A stretch of DNA of 64,000 nucleotides from Thamnidium elegans (Eukaryota; Mucoromycota; Mucoromycetes; Mucorales; Mucoraceae). The translations under genes and the position numbers were made by a program. Positions within the stretch are counted from its first letter, which is position 1, and the number at the start of each line of letters is the position of its first letter. The stretch is taken from contig JAIXMG010000009.1 in the NCBI GenBank assembly GCA_025201345.1, forward strand, positions 558,001 through 622,000, written 5' to 3'. The notes beneath the pieces are model-generated. The model was not told the DNA's origin. It did no database searches and saw only the letters and a program-made list of their open reading frames with translations. Shown here piece after piece: positions 1 through 11,759 of this stretch.

Positions 1-639
1 CCAGCAGCATTTAATTTTTTAATAGTATAAGGCTATAATGTACAAAGTAAGTTAACGAAAAAAAAAAAAAAGAGGGGGAATGCATAGATAGAGAATGAAA
101 CTTACAACTAAAGGAGTGTGAACCAGTTCCTTGTAATACCAAACCTTAAATCCGCGTTGAATAAATGCAAATGCAGTTAAACGAGCAAAGTCATCAGAAT
201 GATAACGATGATCGTGGCCAATAACGATACCTCTCTCCTTTGCATTTTCAACATTATTTTCAATATAAATAGCAAGACCCTGAGAAGCTTGAAGGACAGT
301 TAAATCATTCATTCTTGAGAAACCAGCTTCCATTCTTGCACGAAGACCTTTTTTTTTGTGTTATTAAAAAAATGATATGATATTTTTTTTTATTATTATA
401 AATTACCTGCTGTTCCAAATTCGATACGGTTTGAAAGTCGCTTATGAAGTTCTTGTGTATTATTTTCTTTTTGAAGTAACAAGATCTCATTGCGGGTTTC
501 TTCATTCTAAAGGGACAGGAATAAGTATAAACATATAGATATATATACTATGTCACTTGTATTTTTTTTTTTTTTTTTTTTTACTTACTTGGTCAAGAGA
601 AAGCCATTCTTGTACAAGTGCGTCAAGTGTGTTTGCCAT
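1..639 (-). CDS. phosphoglucomutase/phosphopentomutase, 5' part only
   Basis: Alpha-D-phosphohexomutase family, closest in pattern to the human PGM2 / yeast Pgm3 (phosphopentomutase) class, a cytosolic enzyme that moves phosphate between C1 and C6/C5 of sugars. Spliced model: complement(1..32, 106..347, 407..506, 589..639), continuing beyond the left edge. The protein starts MANTLDALVQEWLSLDQ; the family block RIEFGTAGLRARM is split by intron 2, followed by GFSRMNDLTVLQASQGLA, GIVIGHDHRYHSDDFARL and VPYTIKKLNAAG. The catalytic serine loop (TASHNP in relatives) lies just past the edge, so activity cannot be judged. Start chosen because it is the only ATG feeding the conserved N-terminus; donors are GTAAGT or GTAATT. 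Family call is firm; the hexose versus pentose preference is inference. Confidence 0.9.
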
Positions 640-1326
640 TATATTTCGTTTTTTTAATAGAAAAAGGGAAAGGGAATACAGTAAAGAACTAAAACAATGC
701 AAATAAAAGAAAAAATTTCGCACACTTTTTTTTTCTATTTTCCCGTCGGTGTTTTGAAAAAAACGGAAAAAGTCACACACAAAAGAACATGGAGCACGGC
801 AGGTACCTGTATCTACAGCTGCAGTAATAAACTTGTTTATTTGGATCAATGGACCTACTAATCCGGGAATAGGCCTGTCTTTTGATTTTAACGATTGTTT
901 CGGTGCAACAGAGAAAGCTCTTCGAAAAGTAAGCAACTTTAGAAACATTGTAAACTGTATAGAAAGCGACTCGCAAGTATAGACTACTAAAGAACCTCTT
1001 GATTTAAAACAAATCCATGTACTAACTTGTTCATCGTGGTACTTTTTTGACGTACTCTAGTTCACACTTTAACTAAATGAATTGATTACTATGCGTTACA
1101 ATATAACTGTCGTCAATTTAGATAACTCTGTCTTTTGAACTAGTTAATACAAACAAGCAGAACAATATCTATGCATTATTTACTTTACTTAATTATGTGT
1201 ACTTGGAGAAAAATACTAGAGTAAGCACCAAGAAACAATTATTACTGGATATATAATTTATCCAGCATCGTTTAATTCTCCCCCCTCTATTCTATATATA
1301 TTTTTTTTTTTCATTCTTTTTAGCAA
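640..1326. other. divergent intergenic region between mutase and RCE1
   Basis: Holds the two opposed promoters. Apart from the possible small ORF at 736..948 I see only AT-rich DNA, with C- and T-rich tracts just before the RCE1 start. Confidence 0.5.
736..948 (-). CDS. possible small mitochondrial-type ORF upstream of the mutase
   Basis: An ATG at 948 opens a reading frame beginning MFLKLLTFRRAFSVAPKQSL, an Arg/Ser-rich amphipathic start like a mitochondrial presequence, followed by DRPIPGLVGPLIQINKFITA. After the codon for Asp-Thr there is a GTACCT that could be a donor (near 806). Several acceptors downstream keep an open frame, one giving a hydrophobic tail, but the end would then lie only about a dozen bases before the mutase start. 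I do not recognise the protein. It may be a tiny gene, an upstream ORF in the mutase leader, or chance. The end given is approximate. Confidence 0.3.
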
Positions 1327-2293
1327 ATGGCGATTGGAAAGGGATTGGCTAGTATAACTTGTGTTGGGTTTACCTGTTTGTATATATCAGGGTTTTACCT
1401 TTCAAAACAAACAGGTTTCCGTAATGACCCAAAGGTTATTAAAAGTCGTATGAAGGCAGTGATGGTAGCTTCATTTGTTTCGAGTTTAATCGTTTGGAAT
1501 TTAATAAGAGATGTACCGATCGCAACAGCATTGGGTTTAGAACGACCTAGTTTAGTTGTTGATATCATTAAACCGATTTTGCTCACCATGTCATTGTTTT
1601 TGGGACCGCTTTCGGTTATGTTTTTTGAACAAGAGTTGCCTTTTCAAAAGCACTTTAATATGGAAAAAGATGTATATAGTATATTTACTACTCTGTTAGG
1701 ACAACGTAATTATTTGGTGGGTCCTTTGACAGAGGAATTTGTGTTTCGAGCATGTATGATTGCAGTGTTACATCAAGCGAATTATTCGACAACGTATTTG
1801 ATTTTTGTTTCACCATTGTATTTTGGACTTGGTAAGTTTTTTTTTTTTTTGTATGTGTATTTTATGTAGTTGTTTTATATATGAATATAATAAATAGCGC
1901 ATTTACATCATGCTTGGGATAGTTATAATAAGATGGGTAGAACATCAACTGCTTTAAAGAATGCATTGTTTTCATCGTTATTTCAATTTGTATACACAAC
2001 ACTATTTGGATGGTATGCAAGTTATTTATTTCTAAGGCTGGGAAATATATTGGCACCTGTCTTGTGTCACTCATTCTGTAACATTATGGGTCTTCCAGAT
2101 TTTTCGGGTATTCAACATCAAAAGAAGCTTCATAAACTAGGTATAATTAAAGTTTTATTTTCCTGTGCGAAAATTAAGCTAATCGTTACTCTTTATAGTA
2201 ATTTATGTATGTTTCCCAATTGGTATTTGGTTATTTATTTACAACTTCCAAAATTTAACTAATAATAACGGAGAATCGATGTACTGGAAATAA
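1327..2293 (+). CDS. RCE1: CAAX prenyl protease 2 (Rce1)
   Basis: ER-membrane protease that removes the -AAX tripeptide from farnesylated or geranylgeranylated proteins such as Ras and mating pheromones. Spliced model: 1327..1831, 1898..2140, 2199..2293, giving 280 aa. Seen in the protein: an N-terminal hydrophobic segment (LASITCVGFTCLYISGFYL), the CPBP/Rce1 motif GPLTEEFVFRACM (catalytic Glu-Glu and Arg near residue 135-140), the His box GLAHLHHAWD restored exactly across intron 1, and the third motif PVLCHSFCNIMGLPDF near the end. All splice phases close and the length fits the family. Its stop is six bases from the stop of the convergent orphan gene. Identity is secure. Confidence 0.93.
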
Positions 2294-2299
2294 GTTTCC

Positions 2300-3308
2300 T
2301 TATTTCTTCTTGTCATGACCTAGAGCATTATCAACCAATCTTTTTGTACTATCCAATACTAAATAAAACGCATCGCCTTTTTGAGCACTGGTCCAAAATT
2401 TACTGAAAAACGTTTGTTGATTACCGTCTTTCCACGAATCTATATATCTTTGTGTAAGGTGATGTAATGGACTAAACGTCTTTTTTATTGCTCCCGTTAC
2501 TAAATAAATAATAGAAAGAATGTGTAAATCAGTCTATACAAATAATAATAAAAAATTAAAAAAAAAAACACTAACCGTGTTCCCCCGAACGACTTAGTTC
2601 TTCACCAAGTTCCATTGAAGAATAATCAGAGAAACTTTTTCTTTGTATATCACCAACTAAAATTGTAAGTTAATTACATGTTGACACTGTAAAAAAAAAA
2701 AAGGTATATGTATATTTACCATTTAACAAGTGTTCTTTACATCTAGCAGGAGTAAGTGCAATAGACAACCAAGTACCATAAAACGGATTTATTGAAAAGG
2801 TGATAGGCAACTTTCCATTATTTTCTTTTAATAGTCTTTCTCTTGTCAATTCTCTACTTGATCTTAAAAAGCAAACCATGCTACAGTTTGCAGAATTATC
2901 AAATAAGTCTTCCAGTTCTTTTTGAACGTTTTCTTTTCCGATTCTTTCTGACGATAACTTTGTGGTGGCTACAAGGAAACACCTTTCCTTCCATGGCGTT
3001 GCACTATCTTTTGGTGATGACCTACGAAATGAAAGTACAGACATGTTGACTATTTTGTTTTCTTTTTCTTGTGTAGTTGTATCTTGTTGTGATGATAAAT
3101 GCTCTGCTTCTGCTTCTATTGTATTAGTAGTGGTCTCTGTAGGTGGTTCTTCTGACCACCATGGTGAAGTTAAAGTAGAGCTGTCTTGTTCTGGCGGAGG
3201 TGGTGGTGGAGTTGGTAAAGCATGTGGAGGTAATAATCCTGGTGTTTCTTTTTCATATTGTTCTTCTTGACCATTATTTGTATTTTTATTATTGGTATCT
3301 TCAGGCAT
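2300..3308 (-). CDS. orphan protein with proline-rich N-terminus
   Basis: Spliced model: complement(2300..2499, 2576..2656, 2720..3308), 289 aa. I do not recognise the family. The first ~90 residues are low complexity and acidic with a Pro run (LPTPPPPPPEQDSS) and many Thr/Glu. From about residue 95 it looks folded: TPWKERCFLVATTKLSSERI, a Cys-containing stretch CSMVCFLRSSRELTRERLL, INPFYGTWLSIALTPARCKE, then a C-terminus ending HDKKK. Intron phases agree across both introns. No signal peptide or membrane segment is seen. The lysine-rich tail (KKK at the end) could be a retrieval or localisation signal, but that is speculation. It is tail-to-tail with RCE1. Confidence 0.75.
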
Positions 3309-4010
3309 TTTTTCTTAATTATAGAAATATGAAGAAAAAAGAAGAGAGAGAAGAGAAAAAAAAACGACTTTTTGTTGGTTCGCTGCATTTCAAAATAAAT
3401 CAAGTCGCTTAGTCACGTGTATAATGACGAAATATCTGTGGATGTAAAATACACGCTAGGCCTGTAAAGTAAGTAATCAAACACACCATCAATAAGACAT
3501 ATTTGAATAGGGGAGTTTTTTTTTCGTTGGCTTTGTCTGTACACACAAGGGTCTTTTTTTTTTTTTTTAAACAGTAAATAGGAATATTTTATTAGCATAA
3601 ATATTACTTTTTTTTTTACTCAGTTTCAAATTATTTTTTGTAAGCAGATCGATAAAAAAAAAATGACACTTGTAACAATCTCTCGGAGAAAGAGTTTTTT
3701 TTTTTAAAAAAAAAAAAAGTAACACAAGAAGTTTTTTTGCGAGTAGAATGCTGTTGTGATTGGTAATAGACACGTGAACCAGGGGAATTGATGTATTCGA
3801 GATAGAAATGTGGTAGGAATGACCGACTTAAAAAAAAACGCAGGTGTAAATTTAGAGCGGGTTGTCATCAGTCAATGCGTTTTGATTTATCAAAAACGTT
3901 GCTAAGTAATTTTGTGTATCTATAGCAACTCACGAATTGTTTATTTATTACGCAGTCAAAAACCAAAAAAAAAGGGGGGGGGGAATAAAATAATTATTTT
4001 TACAAGACTA
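3309..4010. other. intergenic, promoter of the orphan gene
   Basis: About 700 bp with poly-T and poly-A blocks and an A-run abutting a G-run near 3965-3984. No convincing coding signal on either strand. Confidence 0.5.
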
Positions 4011-5663
4011 TCAATCGCAAAAGCCATTTATTGGCAAGCAAGAGATATATCTGCAGTACGGACATACTTGATCTAATTTACTGATAGAGAATTGATGGAT
4101 CAATAGACCCAAAAACAATCCGAACAAACATATACTTGAGATTCGTAACAAGTAGAATAAAATAAACTTGCGTCTGCTATTAGTATAGGGCCACCAACTG
4201 ACAGGTAATAAAAATAAGGATAATAAAACACCTGCGATCAATCCACCCATATGAGAAAATGTATCCACGCTATTTTTTTTTAAAAAGCAAAAACAAATTA
4301 GCATTATTATCTCTGTTATGTTTCTTTATCACTCACCCAGGTAAAATACCGATAAAGAAGGTAAGACCAGTACATACAAGTAGTTTAAATAGACTGGTGA
4401 TAGGTCTTTCTAGTTTCTTCCAATTTATTAAAATATCAACGTATAAAAATCCAATTAATCCAAATAATGAACTGCTGCAACCTAAAAAAGCTACTAAACT
4501 TGCTGAGTAAAAAATAAATTGTATTATAATCAAATAAAAACTTACGCGTGGTTGGTGGAGAAAAATTAGCACCTAAAGCATGACCAAAGATACCAGAACC
4601 AATATAGAGTACTATATATAATAATGTTAGGGGGGGGGGGGAATATATGCATAGAAGCTTGGCAAAAAAAAAAAAAAAAAGAAAAAAAAAACTTACATGT
4701 AAAGCGTAAAGAATTGATGGTTCTTTCAACTCTAGAACCTAGTATGACCAAGAAAGCCATATTTATGCAGAGATGAATTAAACCCGTGTGAATAAATAAG
4801 GGAGAAAGTAATCGGTAAGTTTGATCCGGAATTCTGTGCTGATGAAAGGCAGTCATACCGCATATAGCAGACAATGAACAAGTAGAGTTTAATAATCGGG
4901 GATCTGTCAATTCGATAGCGGGATCAAGTAACATGAGTTGGTTACTACTATCATCAGGTAAATCACCATTTCTATTAGAAGCAAAAGGCGTAAGATTATT
5001 TTGTGATATTGTATGTAAACAAACATATTTTTGATCTGAGGGCATTGAATCTACTTTTCTCATACAAGGAGGAAATCTAGCACCTGATTGTATCATAATC
5101 TCCATTGAAGGTCCCAACATATAGTTAAAAGGTTCTAATTCAAAGAACTCTCCTGAACTTTGTTTACTTAGTAATAATTCTCCAGAAAAGATAATAACGG
5201 TAAATCCAACCATAAGGTATGTAAATAAAGCCCAATGTTCACCTTTAGTAAATGGTCCTATATTATTAAATCTAAAAAACCAGCTTGTAAAACGCTTTTT
5301 AATTGAATTGTTGTCGTCGTTTCTTTGTTGTTCTCCTAATTCTTGTTCTTTCAATTCTTCTGGATCACTGTGGGTGGACATGGATTTGGTGATTTGAATA
5401 GTAGAGTCGGTGGTAATAGAATGCTTTTTCTTTTCATCATATTGTAACATAAACGCAGATGAAGCGTACTCGTCCTGCAAGTTGTAAGGTCTCTTTCCAA
5501 ACTGGACGTGACTAAGTTTTCTACCATGGCGACTAGGCGAGTTTAAAGACGGAGGTGTATTGGATAGTGTGGCAACTGCTGTTGTTGTAGTTGCCGTTGT
5601 AGTTGTAGTTGGTGTTGTAGTTGGTGTTGTTGTTGTACTATCTATTGGACGAACAGGAAACAT
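4011..5663 (-). CDS. rhomboid-family intramembrane serine protease
   Basis: Polytopic membrane protease that cuts transmembrane substrates. Spliced model: complement(4011..4269, 4337..4502, 4546..4611, 4697..5663), 485 aa. The cytosolic N-terminus (~200 aa) opens with a Thr/Pro-rich run, then the first membrane span (HWALFTYLMVGFTVIIFSGE). The rhomboid core follows: QTYRLLSPLFIHTGLIHLCI (L1/TM2 region), GSGIFGHALGANF, the serine loop FLGCSSSLFGLIG and the His helix TFSHMGGLIAG. Catalytic Ser and His are both present; the usual GASG is GCSS here. Between TM1 and TM2 lies a Cys-containing extracytoplasmic loop. Family call is firm. Length and long N-terminus suggest the secretory-pathway/plasma-membrane type rather than the mitochondrial PARL/Pcp1 type, which is inference. 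Confidence 0.9.
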
Positions 5664-6065
5664 CTATTTTCTTATAAATACTACACTTTTTTTTTTCTTA
5701 TTTTCTGTTTTATATTAGAAAAAGAAAGAAAAAAAAAAAGGAAAAGGAATAAAAGCATATATACATTTTTTTTTTTTTTAATAAAGGGAAAAAAAAATAC
5801 GCCCTGAACTATGAATACATTTTATTAATTCAAATTTTAGAGCCAATAATTTGAATTTAAATAAATGCTATGTACACATATAAAAAGAAATGAGAAGTCT
5901 TACAAGTAAATAAACGGTAAAAAAAATTAATTTCATGTAAATCATAGTTTTTTTTATATAAAGAAAAAGATGAACAAGGGAGGAAAAAGAAATATTAACG
6001 TTAAAAAGAAAGAATAAAAAAAAAGGGGGATAAAGTTAGGAGTGAGTTTTTTTTCCTTTTTTTTT
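5664..6065. other. intergenic between rhomboid and carotenoid oxygenase genes
   Basis: Poly-T/poly-A-rich spacer holding the rhomboid promoter and the 3' UTR of the next gene. Nothing else seen. Confidence 0.5.
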
Positions 6066-8254
6066 TTACAAAGTAGTTCTCAGCTTATAAGTTCCATGAG
6101 CAAAACTAAGAGGAATTAATTTGTTTAATTCGACTCTGGCCATAACTTGAAGGGTTTGTGCATCCAATACTAATACAAAAGAAGTAGATCGTGCAGAGTC
6201 TAAAACTATACTTATCAATACACCTGCATCCTCTTCGGTCATTTTATCTTCTCCTGCTTTAATTGGTTTAGGTACAAATTGTGCCTCACTTGGGTAACAA
6301 TACTCTTCGTGCCAGGAAGCCATGACTGTATTGGTATTTACATCCTAATTATTACTATTAGTATCAATCTGTATATATATATTTAAATAGTCCTTACAAT
6401 CTTAATGATACTATCCCAAAGTCTACCTTCTTGAATAGAACTCTCTGCACTAAATCCAAGCCCATAAACATATGAATAGTTTTGCATCTTAAAATTGGGA
6501 TTGATTTGGGGTAACTCCAAAGTGGTATCAGCTAATTTCTTAAATTCAACTACAGGCATCCAAGCATGCCATCCACTCGATCCAGTTGCATTCTCTGGTT
6601 GATTCGAACTACCTGTAACGTAATTCCAAACAGAACCAATACGAGATGTAACACTGACAGCAGAAGGAACAAATGAATTATTGGCAACATAGGTTTGATG
6701 CGCCTCGTGTTGAGGGTTATTCAATACATAACGTCTTAATTCTGCAAATTCTAATTTACCCATCAATTCAGGGTGACGAAGATTTTCTGTTGATAATTGT
6801 TGTGTAATTTTATCGTCATTGTAACAAGCCATGTCTAATACAATACTTCCGTGTACATCCTCATAAGCATTGACATGGTTTAAAGAAAAGGATGCGTTGG
6901 ATCTGTAACAAGCAATAACATCATTATCCTTACGTGAGATAACATAAAACAGTGTAGGTTCAGAAGGATAAAAGTTGAAAGAGTCTAAAATGCTTTCACT
7001 CCAAGCGAATTTAACTGCAGCAGAATTAGCAAGCATAGGATGAATGACCATAATAATATAGTTTGTAGTCAAAGCAAAGTTATTGACCCATCCAGTTGGT
7101 GCATTCCAAATAGTGGCGATTGTATGTCCTTTGGGTTCTTGTTCAGAAATAGAAAAGAAATGATATCTTGTGGATTTATACCCAATTTCCATGGTAAAGT
7201 TAATGTATTCACCAGTAGTTGCATCATACTGGCCATTAGGACAAGAACTATAACCTTGAAATTCAGGATTAATTTCATCCCATGTTTGAATACGAGAAGG
7301 AGTTAAATCAAAAGGATCTAACTCTTGCACCTAATATAATATAGTTAGTTTAGTATAGACATAATTTCACCCCTTTCGTTCTATATGATTACGTACATGG
7401 TTTGCAAAATCTTGACAAAATAAACGACCTTCAATACCTGGCATGTTGCCAGTAATACGTTGTCCGCAGGGTACACGATCAGGCTTAGGCTTTTTACCAT
7501 TATTTAAAAATTTAATCAGCATTGTTTGGTTAGAGTTCGTTTTAAATAAGCCAGCAGGAAAACTAGGTGCATAGCCATGGTGATCGCGGATCTTTTCAAT
7601 CAATCGCTTGTTGGTTAAATGATGACGATAAGTAATAGTATTTCTTTCACCGTTAATATCAAAGCGATTAACAAGAGGAAGTCTACACACAAATAAAAAA
7701 AGGGGGGGGGATCAACTCATGTCATTTTTTTTTATATATGTATATATGTTGCTATAATTTACGCATCAAACCAATGTCCTAAAGTAAACGTAGAAGTAGC
7801 ACTTTGAAGTATATTATCTATTTCAATCTTTCTAGAGTATCGAACGTCAAAAATACCAGGACCAACAGTATAATGTTCTCCGATTAGCCACTCTGGTAAC
7901 TGACCATTAACAACTAAATCAACTACTTCTCTTGAATCGGAAACGTTGTAAAAGCCCTTTTTATAAAATAAAATAAAAATTAGTTTAATATTTTTTTTAA
8001 GCAAAACAAAAAGTTATTACCTTTGTATGGGAAGTATTTGAATCTGTTTCAATAATAACAGATGGAGCACGACTGGTATTAGGTCTACCTTGGTTGTCAA
8101 GGAAAGTTCTATCGTCAACAAAAGTGCTATCTTGTTCAGAATCGTCCTGAACAAAAATAGTGGGCGGTTGAAGAGGATGATCAGCGGAAGAACTAGTGCT
8201 AGTTGAACTAGACTCTTGCAACTCTTCTTGTTTGTAGAGAGTGGGTGATTCCAT
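6066..8254 (-). CDS. carotenoid cleavage oxygenase family protein (possibly inactive)
   Basis: Belongs to the RPE65/BCO/CCD family. In Mucorales members (CarS/Tsp3, AcaA/Tsp4) cleave beta-carotene toward trisporoid mating signals. Spliced model: complement(6066..6344, 6398..7330, 7397..7682, 7763..7956, 8021..8254), 641 aa; first ~75 residues are Ser/Asp-rich and disordered. Family blocks seen: GHWFDALPLVNRFDI, NAYEDVHGSIVLDMACYNDD, LELPQINPNFKMQNYSYVYG and WHEEYCYPSEAQFVPKP. By eye alignment to RPE65, the His ligands at H313 (here His390) and H527 (His632) are kept, as are the Glu residues in LELPQIN and YPSEAQF. The position of H180 reads Cys268 (SSCPNG) and that of H241 reads Asn321 (WVNNFA). 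Two of four iron ligands therefore appear lost, so a regulatory or non-catalytic role is possible. Which paralogue it is cannot be told. Confidence 0.87.
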
Positions 8255-9148
8255 TTTCTTTGTTGAGTTTCAAAAATATATGTGTATCAAAAAGAAGAAG
8301 AAACAAACAACCAAATTTGGAGGAGAATTGTTTTTTTTTAAAAAAAAAAAAAAGAAGTATATATTAAACGCGCCACTGCACTACAAAAAGAAAAGAAAAG
8401 AAAAAATGTGTATTCATTTAAAAATAAAAATATGCAGGTGATAAAAAAAGGTAATTATACCTTTAGCATTATTAAATAAAAAAAGGACATATTATTGTAA
8501 ATAGTCTTTGCCCTTGTAACGACACTGCATAAAAAGCGGTAATTAAAAGCATAATCATTATGTTTGTATTCTTTTCTTTCAATGATAAATTAAACTTCAA
8601 GTTTTAGAGTGATATAATACAAGTAGCTGTCGAGTAAGTTACACATAAAATATAGATCTTTTATTAATTAAATAAAGGGGTCTTGTCTAATTTAAAAATT
8701 AAGTGGTACGATATGGTTATTTTCCTTTAACATTGTATTTCCTTAAATAAATAATATAAAAACAATGTGTTACTCTTTCTCTCTCTTGTAAGAAAAGAGG
8801 TAATGTCATCTCGGTTGTTGGCGTGAGAAATAAGGGTTCCGAGAAAGGCCAGTGCACGTTTTGTACCTTATTTTATTTTTACCAGCTAGAGCTTATGCAT
8901 GTTATGTACCAAGGAGTTATTAATCCCATATAAAGTACAATAAACTTGCTGTCAAGATTACAGCAAGAAAAATAAATAAATAAACAAAACCGTGAAATAG
9001 CGTAAGGTTTGACAACATTTTTTTTTTTAATTTTTTTGCCTGTGTATAAAAAAATAAAAAATAAAAAGTACCCTTTTTTAATTTCTTTTTTCCTCCCTTT
9101 TTTTTTTTTTTTTTATCTCTTATACCAACAAACTTTTTTTACATTTAA
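8255..9148. other. divergent intergenic region
   Basis: About 0.9 kb between the carotenoid-oxygenase-family gene (-) and the repeat protein gene (+). It must contain both promoters. I see homopolymer runs and AT-rich DNA but no coding signal and no motif I can name with confidence. Confidence 0.45.
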
Positions 9149-11759
9149 ATGCCATACTCAGAAAACGCTTCAGTTTCATCTCTTGGGGTTATTGATTACA
9201 ATGACTTAGACATGACATTAACACGAAACACTTCACCTAGTAAACAAAACATGGACAATTTCAAGTTTAGTTTAAAAAGCATTGACGAAAGTGAATTGGA
9301 CGATTTCAGACGTTCTCTTGTTACTCCAATGTCTGTAAACAATGTACAAGACCCAATGTATGCAGAGTTTGAGAAGTCCAGAGACTTTCATAAAAAATAT
9401 ATCTTGCCCAATACCTCAAAAAGATCAACCACATTATCTCCAACTCTTTCTTATGCTGGCTCTGTAGCTGATAGTCTTGCCGTATTTAATCGTTTTATTG
9501 ATGGTAATAGTCATGTTTTTTCTTTTCTCTCACTGTGTAAATATACTGAAACAAAAAATCCCTTTTTTTTAAATTTTTTTCTCAGATCATTCCAGTGATG
9601 ACTTCGTACGGGGTGATTTTAATGATTTTATGAGCCCTTATAATATGGACGATTTAATCTCTCTCCCTCAAACACCCTCTCCCCAAATTGGTCGTGTAAC
9701 TGTTGCTAGGTAATTGCGTCACGTGCTTTTTACTTTACCTTGAAGCTTAACTATTTTTTTTTCTATTTCTCTTTTTAGATGCGACTCTCTGGCGTCAATC
9801 GGAAACAAGGATACAAAAAATACAACAGCTAATAACAATACGTATTTAAAGCCACGTAAAGTATCTATTGATGCGTGCGTACAAACACCATCTTGTTTTG
9901 ATGACACAAAACCTGTATCCCCAAACCGTTCTAGCAGTAAAGAACGTTATGGTAACCTCAAAAATCCCAAACAGGAACCAATCAAAACATTGCAACCAAA
10001 ACAAACCGATAAAAGAAGATGGAGCAGTTATGTGCCAGAAAAGCCAATAATAACAAGTAAACTTGCACAACTTAGTAATCGCAATCGATTATCGACTGTA
10101 AATAAAACATATACTACTACTGCCGAGATGAACAAGAAAGACAGTAATGTAACTCAGATGAACCGTGCACCCTTATTGTCTGATGTTAAATCAAAACCGG
10201 AAACTAAAAGAAACTTAACAACTGGTGTATATAGTGACGATCGTAATTCTTTAAGAAAGAATTCTAAAGAAGAGTTGACACCTGTTCAAATAACAACAGC
10301 TCGTCATGAACATAATACTACAACGGATACTTCTCATCATAGTGACCAAACTGATTCCAACGTTTACTTGGAGAGAAGATTGTCGTTGATGACCAATTCT
10401 GATGAACAACGAACATCTGTTGTCAAAGAACAACCACAAAGACGTGAGATACCAATTAGTCGATACAGCTACAGACAACTTTCTACTCGCACTAAAGCAG
10501 ATGATACAACCAAACCAGCGAAATATATCGCCCAAATCCCAACAAAGACAGATCAACGCGGCGGTATGTTTATCTCTCGTAGTAAACTTATAGATACAAA
10601 GCCTGTCAAGGAGACAGCCTCCAAATATACCAAGTCTGAGCAACCCCAGCGAAGCATTTATAGTTCTCGTAGCAGAGTAGTAATACCAACAGAACCTAAG
10701 CCCGTCAAAGATGTCTTGAAACCAATCAAATCTGAACAACCCCAACGAAGTATCTTTAGTTCACGTAGCAGAGCAGCAGCAGCAGCAGAACCCAAGGATA
10801 TCAAAGATGCCTCAGCAACAGAGCGACCTGAAAGAAGCATATTCAATTCTCGACGACACTTAATACATAGAGCTGACAACGTTAATGACTTGGTTTCCTC
10901 TCAAGTACATGACATCAACCTAAATAAAGGACACGTTGATCAACATAAGCATGGTTCCAGTGATACACCAAGACGAGTCTCTTACAGAGATCATAACCTT
11001 TCTTATGGAGAACCTACAACAACAACAGATGAATCATCTCGTAGTGCAAGTAAGCGTTTATCTTCTTCAGCATTACTTACTTCATCCGTACCCGCCGCAT
11101 CATCCATACCCGCTCCATCTACTCCGCGTGCTGCTCCCACTATCTCAACCCAATTACGACGTGCAAGGTCGCTTACAGTTCCCTCTAGCAGATATGGGTA
11201 CAGAGAATCAGATGCGAACGGCTCATCTATGCCGGTGCCTATATTCAGACATCGCAAGCAAACTAGTAAGTATGCTTCAGTACCCGAGGATAAAGTTGCA
11301 CCACCACCACCACCAGCACCAGCACCAGTAACAGCATCAAAGGAAGTTCGATTATCTTTCTCAAACCGAAGAAGCTCAAATAATGATATTCAACCTGTGG
11401 CATCGGATAGTACCAGTGGATACTCCAACACCACTACATCTTCTTCACGTTCTGATGATATCGATTCGACACCATCCACACCGCCAGGATACTGTATCGA
11501 TACTCGCTTTGAACGCAGAAAATCAATTCCATTAAAAGAAGATCGTGGAAAGGGTAGTAGTGGTGGATATTTGAACAAAACTAGGGATATGTATGATCCA
11601 TCAAGCTATCGAAGACAACGTGTTGTGTCCGAAGATAATAATCAATATAAAGATCAGCAGAGAAAATGTGTTACTGAATCTGCTCGTGAAGTGTTGGCTC
11701 ATGTTCAAGAACGAAGGGCTAAGAATGCCATTATATTGAACAACATTCAGTACAAGTAA
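9149..11759 (+). CDS. large disordered protein with SR-type repeats
   Basis: Spliced model: 9149..9503, 9586..9709, 9779..11759, 819 aa; all phases close. I do not recognise a domain. The protein is basic, Ser/Thr/Arg/Lys/Gln-rich and largely disordered. The N-terminus has DNFKFSLKSIDESELDDFRR and SLPQTPSPQIG. The middle (DNA 10430-10865) carries about five imperfect copies of a motif like EQPQRSIFSSRSR, separated by Pro/Lys linkers (PKPVKDVLKPIKS). Further on are Ala/Pro/Ser runs, a PPPPPPAPAP tract, and a C-terminus that may form a helix (ESAREVLAHVQERRAKNAI). Basic Ser-rich repeats suit a cytoskeletal, RNA-binding or phospho-regulated scaffold role, but no function can be assigned. Confidence 0.8.

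Noticed and set aside
3170..3403. Overlapping frames on both strands over the orphan's N-terminus
   Set aside because: They are shadows of the Pro/Thr-rich coding region of the orphan gene at 2300-3308.
10251..10745. Minus-strand open frame of 164 codons
   Set aside because: Antisense of the repeat protein; Cys/Phe/Leu-rich composition typical of a shadow of Arg/Ser-rich coding.
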